Source of the DNA: Bacteroidales bacterium | GTDB taxonomy: Bacteria > Bacteroidota > Bacteroidia > Bacteroidales > FEN-979 | Length of the DNA: 48,633 nt | Direction: 5' to 3' | NCBI GenBank assembly: GCA_014860625.1 | Contig: JACZJJ010000004.1 | Location: 1-48,633 of the forward strand | Part shown: piece after piece, positions 16,393 to 24,945 of the stretch | Numbering within the stretch: the first letter of the stretch is position 1 | Layout of the letters: every line of letters starts with the position of its first letter | Made by a program: the position numbers and the translations under genes | Notes under the pieces: model-generated | Seen by the model: only the letters and a program-made list of their open reading frames with translations | Database searches by the model: none | What the model was told of the DNA's origin: nothing

Positions 16393-17589
16393 ATGAAAGC
16401 AGTTGAATCCATGTTTCCCAAAGCACGAATTCCTTACGGCACATGGGGCAGCAGCTATTTCCCGGCCTGGCAAACCTCGGCGTTATCAGAGGTGAATATC
16501 GGCCAGTTTGCAGGGGAGGCAATGGCAAGCATACTGGGAAAGCGGAAAGTTCCCAGTCGTCAGTTGGAATATCTGATCATAGGGTCAACAATCCCTTATC
16601 ACTGGAAGTTCTGGAATGCTCCGATGATAGCAAGTTGCCTTGGTCACAGGATTCCCGGGTACCACATGGAACAGGCCTGTGCCACCGGCCTTTCGTCGGT
16701 AGTGATTGCAGGCTCTGAAGTCAATGCAGGATCCTACGATACAGTTGGCGTGCTGACTTTCGACCGCACCAGCGACTCACCGGTTGGCGTATTCCCCGAA
16801 CGACGCTCCTATCGGAGAACAGAGGCCCTGGTGGATGTGTGGGATAATTTCGGTTTCGATCCCTCTACCGGCGGCGGGATGATCGCTACTGCCGGCATCG
16901 CGGCGAGGAAATACAAAATTGACCGCGCCGAAGTGGACGAGCTCACCTACCTGAGGTACAAACAGTATTTTGAGGCGAAACATTCGGGCTTCCTGAACCG
17001 GGTTCTGCTCCCGTTTGAAATATTAAACGTCCAGGGAAGGCTTTCGGGAAAAATAGATGATGATTTTGGCGTGCGCCAGATAACCCTTCAGGCGCTGAAG
17101 GATATGCGCGAGCTCGATACCTGCGTGACGGCAGGAGGACAGACTCATGCCGCCGATGGCATGGCTACGATTCTCGTATCTTCTCCGGAAAAGGCAAAGG
17201 AATTGAGCCCGAGGCCCGAGATTGACATTCAGTTTATCGGGAAGGTGGATATTCGTACGCTCCCGGGACTCATGCCCGAAGCTCCTGGCATAGCAGTCAA
17301 GAAACTCCTGGACCGAACCGGTTTGACGATGGATGATATGGCTGTCGTGAAAAACCACAATCCTTTTGCTGTAAACGATGCAATATTCGCAAAAACAATG
17401 AATTACGACTGGCGGAAAATGAACAAAACGGGCTGTTCGCTGGTATGGGGACATCCCCAGGCTCCCACGCTTACCCGAACCCTGATTGAATCGCTTGAAG
17501 AGGCCGTTGATCTGGGTGGTGGTTATGTGCTGATCTTCGGCTGTGCCGCGGGCGATGTGGGTACGGCCGGAATTTTCAAGGTTTCCTAA
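16393..17589 (+). CDS. Thiolase-family protein with variant NPFA and CAAG motifs
   Basis: 398-residue thiolase-fold enzyme. The nucleophilic cysteine is Cys96 (EQACATGLSS). The usual NEAFA motif is NPFA (in NHNPFAVND, about 319-327). The GHP histidine is kept (WGHPQAP, about 354). The terminal C-G-G-G is replaced by CAAG (FGCAAGDVG, about 382). So Asn, His and both Cys remain, but the Glu and two Gly around them do not. It may cleave 3-oxopimeloyl-CoA to glutaryl-CoA and acetyl-CoA, or act on another branched or ring-derived 3-oxoacyl-CoA. A second, orthodox thiolase lies at 25764. Immediately follows the activator stop codon. Confidence 0.8.
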   Translation: MKAVESMFPKARIPYGTWGSSYFPAWQTSALSEVNIGQFAGEAMASILGKRKVPSRQLEYLIIGSTIPYHWKFWNAPMIASCLGHRIPGYHMEQACATGLSSVVIAGSEVNAGSYDTVGVLTFDRTSDSPVGVFPERRSYRRTEALVDVWDNFGFDPSTGGGMIATAGIAARKYKIDRAEVDELTYLRYKQYFEAKHSGFLNRVLLPFEILNVQGRLSGKIDDDFGVRQITLQALKDMRELDTCVTAGGQTHAADGMATILVSSPEKAKELSPRPEIDIQFIGKVDIRTLPGLMPEAPGIAVKKLLDRTGLTMDDMAVVKNHNPFAVNDAIFAKTMNYDWRKMNKTGCSLVWGHPQAPTLTRTLIESLEEAVDLGGGYVLIFGCAAGDVGTAGIFKVS

Positions 17590-17596
17590 GAAAGAT

Positions 17597-17602
17597 GGAG
17601 GA
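17597..17602 (+). promoter_or_regulatory. Shine-Dalgarno GGAGGA
   Basis: GGAGGA lies 6 bp before ATG 17609. It selects this start over an in-frame ATG at 17543 that would overlap the thiolase gene by 47 bp. Confidence 0.7.
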
Positions 17603-17608
17603 ATAGAT

Positions 17609-19699
17609 ATGATACATCAAATGAGACAGTCAACACTCCAGACACTGGGGCTTGGTTCAGTACTTGAAATTTTTCAACATGGCAGGCTTCCGGTTTCAGC
17701 GGATGAACTGGTTGACCGGGTCTTCGGGAAGGCAGGTGAAAGAGGGGCTCTCGTAATTTCAGGAGCCAATGGCATCGTAGGTGCCGGAAAGGCCATGCAG
17801 CTTGGCTCCCGGCTTGAACCTTTCGGAGTTCCTGTGATAGCGCTGGATTTCCCCGGCGTGCCCGACGGAATGGCAAAACAGTACCCGGGACTTGTTGCTG
17901 CCTTCGGCAGAGGGAATGCGAATAAAATCATGGGGAATATCATTCGCTATTCTTACGACGGCAAAGACCTCCCTGAGGCGCTCTCGGCGCACAACCCCCG
18001 GTTCCTTCTGGAAGCAATCCCTGAAATTCTGGAAGTCAAGAAAGAACATTACAAACTCTTCCGGTCAAAATTCCCCGATATCGACATCTGGTCGGTCACT
18101 TCGGGATTCCCAAGCTCCGCCCTTGGAGTTGGGATCGCTCACCCGGCATTTCCTCACGAGATCAACAAGATCTGGGAGATTGTGGAGCCGGTACCATCGG
18201 CAAGTTCGCAGCTTCTCTGGGCATTGGGATTGATACCAATGCCTGTTGGCGACAACTGGTCTTTTGTGCTCGACGTCCTGTTTTGCGGCCTTACCAATGC
18301 CGGGACAAGATTCTCCGAAGCAACCAACATGCCCTTCTGGAAAGCAGATAAATACATCCGTAAATACATGGGACCCAATCCATTCAGGGCTCATGATGCC
18401 ATCGGAGCCGCGGGGGCCAACTTTCTTTCTTGGTCGTGCCTCCATCACCTGAGTCAGCACTACGGAGAGCTGTTTACCCCATCTTCGACCTTCGATGAGA
18501 AGAAAGAGAGCGGATCCAACTGGTATCCGCCCGATCACTTCCGTCCGGTGGTGGATTGGTCGATGAACAGCGAGGAGTATGCAGAGTTTAACACCTGGAT
18601 CCTTGGCGCCCTCTTCCAGATGACAAGCCTGATGGTACATGAAAACCGCTCGCACCTTGCCCAGATGAACCTGATTGGCGAGCTGTGCGCACAGTTCAGC
18701 AGAGGAATCCTGGCAGTCATTCGGAGTTATGGAGCAGAGGATGCCCGCAAACTGGTTGAGGACTACCATAAACTGGATCCAGCAGCAGCCAAAAAAGCCT
18801 GGTATCCTGAAGTCTTTGACAGGATTGACACACCCGAATGGCAACAACTCTATGTAAATGTCGAACACGACGGGAAGGTGGGAGTCATCTCCATCAATCG
18901 CGAAAGCTACAACGGAGATGTGAATGATGAGTTGAACCGGGCGATTGACTGGCTGAAAGCCGCCGGGATTGATCATGTCATCGTTTCCGGCGATTTTCAT
19001 CTCTCTACCCAGATGACGGGAGCCGATACAACCGATTTTTTCCCGGCTGTCGAAGATGTACAAAAGGGCATAGACCTCAGTTATTCCTGGTCAACCACAG
19101 CCAGAAGACTCAACAATGAATTCAAAACCTCCGTCGGCATTATTAATGGGAAACGCTGTCTGGGTGGATACCTTGAACTGATGATGCATTGCCACTACCT
19201 CGTTGCAGATGAGAATGCAAGTCTTGGCATGCCGGAGGTTACCCTGCCTGTCATCCCAGGCATGGAGGGGTGTCACTGGCCATTCAGGAAAGCCTCGCCC
19301 GATCAGTATCCCAAACTGCTCAGGTTGTTGCTGACAGGAAAATCAATGAAAGCAAAAGATTCTGTTGGCTGGTTGACCGATTTTGCCGGTCCACTGGAAG
19401 CAACTATCCAAACTGCATGGAAACTGGCATCCGGCGGGGACCATGGATTGAAAAGACGGGAGGTCGTTCAGGGAAATCTCCCGAATGTGACCAAAGAGAT
19501 TCCAAAACTGGAAGATACGGATGACCCGTCGTTGCAGGAAGCGCGAAAAGCTATTATTGATTGTATTGAGAGTTCCTGTAATGCACCGTTGCCGGAAGCC
19601 ATTTCAATTCAGGCAACTCTTTCGGGTAACTTCATGACTACATCACTCTTTAAAAAAGGAGTGATCGGATCAGCGTACATGAAAACCTGGAAGGTTTAA
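17609..19699 (+). CDS. 3-hydroxyacyl-CoA dehydrogenase / enoyl-CoA hydratase fusion (dehydrogenase first)
   Basis: 696-residue fusion. Residues about 1-420 resemble 3-hydroxyacyl-CoA dehydrogenase. The nucleotide loop is GANGIVGAG, one residue longer than the usual GAGTMGAG. FLLEAIPEILEVKK follows, then a Ser-rich TSGFPSSALG, the catalytic-type histidine in IAHPAFP and the Glu in IWEIVE. Residues about 425-680 are a crotonase domain with oxyanion loop GADTTDF, LGGYLELMMHC and GMPEVTLPVIPGMEG, keeping both catalytic-type glutamates. This order (dehydrogenase then hydratase) is the reverse of FadB and is known from some archaeal enzymes. Likely role: beta-oxidation of 3-hydroxypimeloyl-CoA after Oah. 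The start is supported by GGAGGA. Both domains look divergent, so substrate is uncertain. Confidence 0.8.
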   Translation: MIHQMRQSTLQTLGLGSVLEIFQHGRLPVSADELVDRVFGKAGERGALVISGANGIVGAGKAMQLGSRLEPFGVPVIALDFPGVPDGMAKQYPGLVAAFGRGNANKIMGNIIRYSYDGKDLPEALSAHNPRFLLEAIPEILEVKKEHYKLFRSKFPDIDIWSVTSGFPSSALGVGIAHPAFPHEINKIWEIVEPVPSASSQLLWALGLIPMPVGDNWSFVLDVLFCGLTNAGTRFSEATNMPFWKADKYIRKYMGPNPFRAHDAIGAAGANFLSWSCLHHLSQHYGELFTPSSTFDEKKESGSNWYPPDHFRPVVDWSMNSEEYAEFNTWILGALFQMTSLMVHENRSHLAQMNLIGELCAQFSRGILAVIRSYGAEDARKLVEDYHKLDPAAAKKAWYPEVFDRIDTPEWQQLYVNVEHDGKVGVISINRESYNGDVNDELNRAIDWLKAAGIDHVIVSGDFHLSTQMTGADTTDFFPAVEDVQKGIDLSYSWSTTARRLNNEFKTSVGIINGKRCLGGYLELMMHCHYLVADENASLGMPEVTLPVIPGMEGCHWPFRKASPDQYPKLLRLLLTGKSMKAKDSVGWLTDFAGPLEATIQTAWKLASGGDHGLKRREVVQGNLPNVTKEIPKLEDTDDPSLQEARKAIIDCIESSCNAPLPEAISIQATLSGNFMTTSLFKKGVIGSAYMKTWKV

Positions 19700-19745
19700 T
19701 ACTATTGTATAACATTGAAGGAATGTCAGTTATAATTTTATTCGA

Positions 19746-20330
19746 ATGAAACCGGAGCACTGTGGCGTCATCATTCTGGCAGCAGGCCGATCTGAACGGA
19801 TGAAGGAGTTCAAGGCACTCCTCCCCTTTGATGGAGAGGTTCGGTTTTTGGATAAAATTCTGCAAACCTATTCCGGCTGGGGATGCCAGGAGATTGTGCT
19901 GGTAACAAATCCGGAAGCATTCACGGAGATGAAGAAATTGAAAATGATCCCCTATAAAGTCAAAGTTGTTATCAACGACAGGTTGGATCTCGAACGGTTT
20001 TACTCTGTGAAGCTGGGACTGAGCGCGCTTACGGATGCGGACTTCTGTTTCCTCCAGAATATTGACAACCCGTTTATCGACGAAACTATCCTGGATCTGA
20101 TCTACCGGGACCGGTACAGCGGGGCATACATTTCACCGGTCTTTAGCAATAAAGGCGGTCATCCGGTTCTCCTTAACCGACAGGGGATCAAAACCATCTA
20201 CGAGTGGCGCGACCTGGCAGCAAACTTAAAGGATGTGCTCCATACAATGGAGGGCAGAACGGTGGAGATGCCCAACGACAGGGTACTGATCAACATGAAC
20301 AGCCGGGAGGATTACGAACGATATATCTGA
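19746..20330 (+). CDS. MocA/MobA-like molybdopterin nucleotidyltransferase
   Basis: 194 residues with the N-terminal nucleotide-binding signature LAAGRSERMKEFKALLPF (about 12-29) and a later GGHPVLLNR motif, as in CTP:molybdopterin cytidylyltransferase (MocA). Members attach CMP or GMP to molybdopterin. Next to xdhC-like and xanthine-oxidase-family genes, a job in making the molybdopterin cytosine dinucleotide cofactor for that enzyme is likely. It could instead be another MobA-like NTP transferase. Starts 46 bp after the fusion gene. Confidence 0.75.
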   Translation: MKPEHCGVIILAAGRSERMKEFKALLPFDGEVRFLDKILQTYSGWGCQEIVLVTNPEAFTEMKKLKMIPYKVKVVINDRLDLERFYSVKLGLSALTDADFCFLQNIDNPFIDETILDLIYRDRYSGAYISPVFSNKGGHPVLLNRQGIKTIYEWRDLAANLKDVLHTMEGRTVEMPNDRVLINMNSREDYERYI

Positions 20331-20385
20331 CCCCATCTCCTCCACACCAAAAGGGAGAGTATAGAGGGTTTATTTTGAAAGAACA

Positions 20386-21144
20386 ATGGAGCTGATTTAT
20401 ACTAAAATCCTGGAAGTCCTGAAGTCGGGAGAGGTCACTGCGGTGTGTACCGTTGTCGCTACCCGGGGGTCCTCTCCGCTGAAAGCCGGCGCGAAGATGA
20501 TTGTTTGGGAGAATGGAAAGATATTCGGGACCATCGGTGGAGGGCCTGTAGAACAATCCACCATTGAGGATGCCATCCGGGTGATCAAAAAGCGGACTCC
20601 GGAACGGATTGTTCACGACCTCAAAGCCCAGCATGAGATGTGTTGTGGCGGATCCATGGAAATTTTTATTGAACCCCTTATGCCTTCAAAAAAGCTATTC
20701 ATGTTTGGGGGAGGACACGTTGGTAAAGCAGTGGTCAAACATGCCCTCGACCTCGATTTTGATATCACTGTCATTGACAGCCGGGAGGAGATCTTCAACG
20801 ACTGGCCCTTTAGCGGATACCACACCGTGATTGGCGATTATCCTAAGATGTTGCCAACGCTGTCGTTCGACGACAATACCTTTATTGTGATTGCTACCCC
20901 CGATCACCCTACCGACAACGAAGTGCTTGCTTTTTGCATCCGAAGGGCTCACCGATATCTCGGCATGATAGGAAGCAAAAACAAAGTAGCGACGATGAGA
21001 AAGAATCTCCTGACTGGAAATATTGCTACAGAAGAGGAACTCGACCGGGTTGACATGCCTGTTGGTGTTGATATCCACGCTGTTACTGCCGATGAGATCG
21101 CGATCAGCATTGTGGCCCGGCTGATCCAGGAAAAGAACAAGTAA
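20386..21144 (+). CDS. xdhC: XdhC/CoxI-family molybdoenzyme maturation protein
   Basis: 252 residues. The N-terminal XdhC/CoxI motif is VVATRGSSPLKAGAKM, then GTIGGGPVE and MCCGGSMEIFIEP. A Rossmann-like half has MFGGGHVGKAV and ends in the XdhC signature YLGMIGSKNK and VGVDIHA. The family binds and sulfurates the molybdenum cofactor and inserts it into xanthine-dehydrogenase-type enzymes. It sits just upstream of such an enzyme (21156-24893), which is the expected client. The spacer before it (20331-20385) holds a decayed C-rich/G-rich element. Confidence 0.88.
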   Translation: MELIYTKILEVLKSGEVTAVCTVVATRGSSPLKAGAKMIVWENGKIFGTIGGGPVEQSTIEDAIRVIKKRTPERIVHDLKAQHEMCCGGSMEIFIEPLMPSKKLFMFGGGHVGKAVVKHALDLDFDITVIDSREEIFNDWPFSGYHTVIGDYPKMLPTLSFDDNTFIVIATPDHPTDNEVLAFCIRRAHRYLGMIGSKNKVATMRKNLLTGNIATEEELDRVDMPVGVDIHAVTADEIAISIVARLIQEKNK

Positions 21145-21155
21145 AACGAAGAGAG

Positions 21156-22043
21156 ATGTACCTACCCGACTTTAATTTTCACCAGCCTGATACCGTTCAG
21201 AAGGCACTTGATCTCCTTGAGGAGAATCCCGATGCCGCCCTGATGGCAGGAGGAACGGATCTGCTGGTTGAGATGAAAAAGGGACTTCGCCTGCACGGCA
21301 ACATCGTGTCGCTGGCGAAGATCCCGGAAATGAAACTCATTACCCAGGATGAAAAGAATCTATACATAGGAGCCTGTTCAACCCATAGTGAAGTGATTGC
21401 CTCATCTCTGGTTGGGGAGATTGCTCCTGCGCTGGTGGAGGCCACCACCAAGATCGGATCTGAGCAAGTTCGGAATACCGGAACCATTGGCGGAAACATC
21501 TGTACGGCAGCTTCTTGCTGTGATACAGCACCCATCTTACTGGCGATGCATGCCTTTGTTGAAATCGCAAATGCCGGAAACAAACGGATGTTGCCCCTCT
21601 CTGAGTTTTTTACGTTCAATAAAAAAACCATCCTGGGCAAAGGGGACCTTGTTATCCGGTTTATCATACCCAAGCCTGAATCGGGAACTGGTGCCTGTTA
21701 TGAAAAATTCGGACTGCGGGAAGCGGGTTCCATTTCCGTTGTTTCTGTAGCGGTATCTGTTAAAATTAGTGACGGCATCATTTCAGATGCCTGCATCGTT
21801 ATTGGTGCTGTCGCTCCAACCCCGAAGATCAGTGAACAGGCAACCAACATGCTGAAAGGTAAAAATGTTCAGGAGCTTGCCGAAGGGATGCCTCTTTTGG
21901 AGGAGGTCGGGGATGCCGCCGTGAGAGACTCGATCCCCATCGGCGACATTCGCGGAGGAGCACAATACAGGCGGGATGTGCTGAAAGTGATGACGAAGAG
22001 GGCGATAGTGAGGGCGATAGGGAACACGGAAATTGGAAATTAG
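21156..22043 (+). CDS. FAD subunit of xanthine-oxidase-family enzyme (HcrB-like, without the [4Fe-4S] loop)
   Basis: 295-residue CoxM/XdhB-type FAD-binding subunit. Motifs: ALMAGGTDLLVEMKKG (FAD pyrophosphate loop) and VRNTGTIGGNICTAASCCDTAP. In Thauera HcrB, the equivalent place after GGN carries an insertion of about 40 residues that binds an extra [4Fe-4S] cluster and is tied to running the reaction in the reducing direction. That loop is absent here. Length (295 versus about 320) agrees. The protein starts 11 bp after xdhC. Its last codons and stop lie inside a heptad array. It could serve 4-hydroxybenzoyl-CoA reduction or a hydroxylation of an aromatic or heterocyclic acyl compound. Confidence 0.82.
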   Translation: MYLPDFNFHQPDTVQKALDLLEENPDAALMAGGTDLLVEMKKGLRLHGNIVSLAKIPEMKLITQDEKNLYIGACSTHSEVIASSLVGEIAPALVEATTKIGSEQVRNTGTIGGNICTAASCCDTAPILLAMHAFVEIANAGNKRMLPLSEFFTFNKKTILGKGDLVIRFIIPKPESGTGACYEKFGLREAGSISVVSVAVSVKISDGIISDACIVIGAVAPTPKISEQATNMLKGKNVQELAEGMPLLEEVGDAAVRDSIPIGDIRGGAQYRRDVLKVMTKRAIVRAIGNTEIGN

Positions 22044-22083
22044 GCTTTAGGCTATAGGAAGAGGAGAAATTTGAAATTTGAAA
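22028..22083. repeat. 7-bp periodic array over the FAD-subunit stop codon
   Basis: Eight in-phase heptads: GGAAATT, GGAAATT, AGGCTTT, AGGCTAT, AGGAAGA, GGAGAAA, TTTGAAA, TTTGAAA, with TTGGGAT reaching the next ATG (22089). The TAG stop at 22041-22043 is inside it. Several unit types are mixed in one phase. Seen directly. Confidence 0.75.
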
Positions 22084-22088
22084 TTGGG

Positions 22089-24893
22089 ATGAAACAACTG
22101 ATAAATATAACCGTCAACGGGAACGAGTATGAGGTAGCCGTAAAAGCCACGATGACCCTGCTCGATTTGTTGCGGGACGAACTTAAACTTACGGGAACCA
22201 AAAAGGGATGCGAACTGGGAGATTGTGGCGCATGTACCGTGATCATGGATGGGCTGGCTGTGAACTCCTGCCTTGTTCTGGCTGTGGAAGCGGCCGGCAA
22301 AAAGGTGGAGACGATCGAAGGGTTGGCAGACGGGGCTAAACTGCACCCCATCCAACGCGCGTTCATTGAAAAAGGGGCTATCCAATGTGGTTATTGCACG
22401 CCAGGTATGATCATGCGCACGAAGAACATCTTCGATCAGAATCCCAACCCAACCAAACAGGAGATCCAGGCAGAACTTAGTGGCAATCTTTGCCGTTGTA
22501 CGGGCTATACCAAAATCATTGAAGCGGTTGAGACAGCTCGGGATTACCTCAACGGCGTTGAACCTCCGGTGCTGGAGTTCATGCCGCAGAAATCGGCGAT
22601 TGACCTGTCGGTAGTCGGAAGACGGCTTCCCAAAATCGATTCTCCCGACAAGGCCACAGGAAGAGCTGTTTACACCGACGACATATCCCTGCCCAACATG
22701 ATCTATGGGAAACTGCTGCTCAGCAACGTTGCGCATGCGAAGATCATTTCAATTGATACCAGTAAGGCAAAAGCACTACCCGGCGTGAAAGTGGTACTAA
22801 CCGGCGCCGATGTTCCGGATATACGCTGGGGAACATCTCCTCCTCGCTACGATGAAACGATCCTTGCCAAAGATAAGGTCCGTTTCGTGGGTGATGTGGT
22901 GGCAGCCGTGGCAGCTATTGACGAAGAGACCTGTTACCGGGCTCTTGAGCTTATCAAGGTGGAATATGAGGAGCTACCGGCTGTATTTGATCCGATGGAG
23001 GCCATGGCCGATGGCGCTCCACGCCTCTTCGACCACAAGTACGAAAACAACATCAATACCCATGTAGATCATCACTTCGGCGACATCGACAAGGGATTTG
23101 CAGAGGCCGACCACATCCGGGAACACCGGTTTGTTGGCAACCGCACCTACCAGAACCCGATGGAACCCCATTGTTCGATCGCCGAATGGGACCGCAACGG
23201 ACGGGTCACCCTGCATACCTCTACCCAGGTGGTTCACTACGTGCATCATCAGATATCCCATATCCTGGGAGTTCCACTGGGCGACATACGGGTGATTATG
23301 ACGAACTGCGGCGGAGGTTTTGGTGCGAAAGCGGCTACCACCACCATCGAGGTGATGTCGATATTCCTCTCACGAATTGCAGGCTGTGCGGTGAAGATGC
23401 GATTCAGCCGGGAGGAGATGTACCTCTTCGGCCGCGGTCGTCACAAACAATATATCGACCTGAAGATCGGGGTCAAAAAGGACGGGACAATCACAGCCGT
23501 GAAGCAAAAAGCCGTTTTAGAAGGGGGTGCATACTCCAGTTTCGGCATCGTTTCCACTTACTACGCCGGTTCCATGCTTACCACGCTCTACAAATTTCCG
23601 AATTACAAGTACGACGGCTTCCGGGTGAATACCAACCTGCCTCCCTGCGGCGCTTTCCGCGGGCATGGTTGTCCGCACCCCCGTTTTGCCTTCGAGTCGC
23701 TGCTCACCATGATTGCCGACGATCTTGGGATGGACTCTATTGACATCCGGATGAAGAATGCCATGACTCCTGAATATCGTACCTGCAACGACCTGGATAT
23801 CCATTCCTGTGAATTTTCTGCCTGCATGGAAGAGGTACGGAAAAAATCGAGATGGGATGAGAAAAAGGGGAAACTTCCTCCCGGGCGAGGCATTGGAATC
23901 GGCTGCGGCGGATTTGTCTCCGGCGCAGGGTATCCGATCTATCGCTCCAAATTCCCGCACTCCAGTGCAACCATCAAGGTGGTGGAGGATGGAACAAGGG
24001 CAATCCTTTTTATCGGTGATGCCGACATCGGGCAGGGATCGGATACGGTGCTCTCCATGGCAGCCTGTGAAGCAATGGGGATCTCGTACGATCGGATCAG
24101 CGTAGTTTCGGCCGACAGCGATCTCACGCCTATCGGTTTCGGAGCCTATTCAAGCAGGGTTACCCTGATGGGAGGCAATGCCTCCAAAATGGCCGGTGAG
24201 GAGATCAAAAAGCAGGTGCTTGCCACTGCGGCGGAAATGATGAAGGTGGATGCTGACAGGCTTGATGCCAAAGAGAACAAGATTTTCATGAAAGATGATC
24301 CATCGATCTCTATTCCCTGGGAAGAGGCTGGATTTGGCCATTTCTCGAAAAAGGGACCGCTTCTCGGAAAGGGGCACTATTCGCCGCCGGAAGGTTTGGG
24401 CGGAACCTATAAAGGGGCAGCCGTTGGAACCTCTCCCGCCTACTCTTTCTCTGCTACCGTTTGCGAAGTGGAGGTGGATATGGAGACCGGCAAAGTAAAG
24501 GTTCTCAACTTCTGGGATGCCCATGATTGTGGCACAGCCGTGAACCCGATGCTGGTGGAGGGTCAGGCCGAAGGGGCCGTGCTAATGGGAATGAGCGAGG
24601 TCCTTTTTGAAAATGAAGTGTTCGATAAAAAGGGAAAGATAGTCAACGCCGATCTTCACAACTACCTGATTGCCACCACGGCTGATATGCCCGAGATCCA
24701 CTCTGCCATTGTAGATAGCTATGAGCCGAACGGGCCATATGGCGCAAAAGAGGTGGGTGAAGGTGCAACGCTTCCCATCCTGGGCGCCATTGCCAACGCG
24801 GTGGCAGATGCCATCGGAACCCGTGTATTTGAGCTTCCCATTACACCTCAGCGTGTGCTGGAGGCGATACAGAAAAAGAACCTCACCCCCTAA
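22089..24893 (+). CDS. Fused [2Fe-2S] and molybdopterin subunits, 4-hydroxybenzoyl-CoA-reductase-like
   Basis: 934 residues joining what are usually two genes. The N-terminal part (about 1-160) is the small subunit: plant-type [2Fe-2S] cysteines 41, 46, 49, 61, then a second [2Fe-2S] at 100, 103, 135, 137. From about 175 onward is the molybdopterin large subunit, with GGGFGAKA, CGAFRGHG, GDADIGQGSD and the C-terminal GAKEVGEG. The latter holds the Glu that is essential for catalysis in xanthine oxidases. 4-Hydroxybenzoyl-CoA reductase of this family removes the 4-hydroxyl group, feeding phenolic acids into the benzoyl-CoA pathway. Context favours this, but the partner FAD subunit lacks the extra cluster, so a hydroxylase is not excluded. 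ATG 22089 preferred over TTG 22071. The stop codon lies within the C-rich repeat. Confidence 0.82.
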   Translation: MKQLINITVNGNEYEVAVKATMTLLDLLRDELKLTGTKKGCELGDCGACTVIMDGLAVNSCLVLAVEAAGKKVETIEGLADGAKLHPIQRAFIEKGAIQCGYCTPGMIMRTKNIFDQNPNPTKQEIQAELSGNLCRCTGYTKIIEAVETARDYLNGVEPPVLEFMPQKSAIDLSVVGRRLPKIDSPDKATGRAVYTDDISLPNMIYGKLLLSNVAHAKIISIDTSKAKALPGVKVVLTGADVPDIRWGTSPPRYDETILAKDKVRFVGDVVAAVAAIDEETCYRALELIKVEYEELPAVFDPMEAMADGAPRLFDHKYENNINTHVDHHFGDIDKGFAEADHIREHRFVGNRTYQNPMEPHCSIAEWDRNGRVTLHTSTQVVHYVHHQISHILGVPLGDIRVIMTNCGGGFGAKAATTTIEVMSIFLSRIAGCAVKMRFSREEMYLFGRGRHKQYIDLKIGVKKDGTITAVKQKAVLEGGAYSSFGIVSTYYAGSMLTTLYKFPNYKYDGFRVNTNLPPCGAFRGHGCPHPRFAFESLLTMIADDLGMDSIDIRMKNAMTPEYRTCNDLDIHSCEFSACMEEVRKKSRWDEKKGKLPPGRGIGIGCGGFVSGAGYPIYRSKFPHSSATIKVVEDGTRAILFIGDADIGQGSDTVLSMAACEAMGISYDRISVVSADSDLTPIGFGAYSSRVTLMGGNASKMAGEEIKKQVLATAAEMMKVDADRLDAKENKIFMKDDPSISIPWEEAGFGHFSKKGPLLGKGHYSPPEGLGGTYKGAAVGTSPAYSFSATVCEVEVDMETGKVKVLNFWDAHDCGTAVNPMLVEGQAEGAVLMGMSEVLFENEVFDKKGKIVNADLHNYLIATTADMPEIHSAIVDSYEPNGPYGAKEVGEGATLPILGAIANAVADAIGTRVFELPITPQRVLEAIQKKNLTP

Positions 24894-24917
24894 CCCCCTC
24901 TCCTTAAGGAGATGGGG
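24886..24917. repeat. C/G-rich hairpin element over a stop codon
   Basis: ACCCCC-TAA-CCCCC then the perfect palindrome TCTCCTTAAGGAGA (24899-24912) and TGGGG. Same family as 12162-12195. The TAA stop of the fused molybdoenzyme (24891-24893) is within the element, so the repeat supplies the last codons. Confidence 0.75.
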
Positions 24918-24945
24918 CAAGATAACATTATAACCAAATGAGATT

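Noticed and set aside
17543-17608. Longer start of the fusion gene overlapping the thiolase
   Set aside because: GGAGGA lies before ATG 17609, and the extra residues match no dehydrogenase N-terminus.
18065-19063. 332-residue minus-strand reading frame within the dehydrogenase-hydratase fusion
   Set aside because: Opposite-strand shadow; no motif, no start signal, and the plus-strand gene is continuous.
22047-22736. Minus-strand frame of 229 residues opposite the molybdoenzyme gene
   Set aside because: Overlaps the [2Fe-2S] coding region with all cysteines in place on the plus strand.
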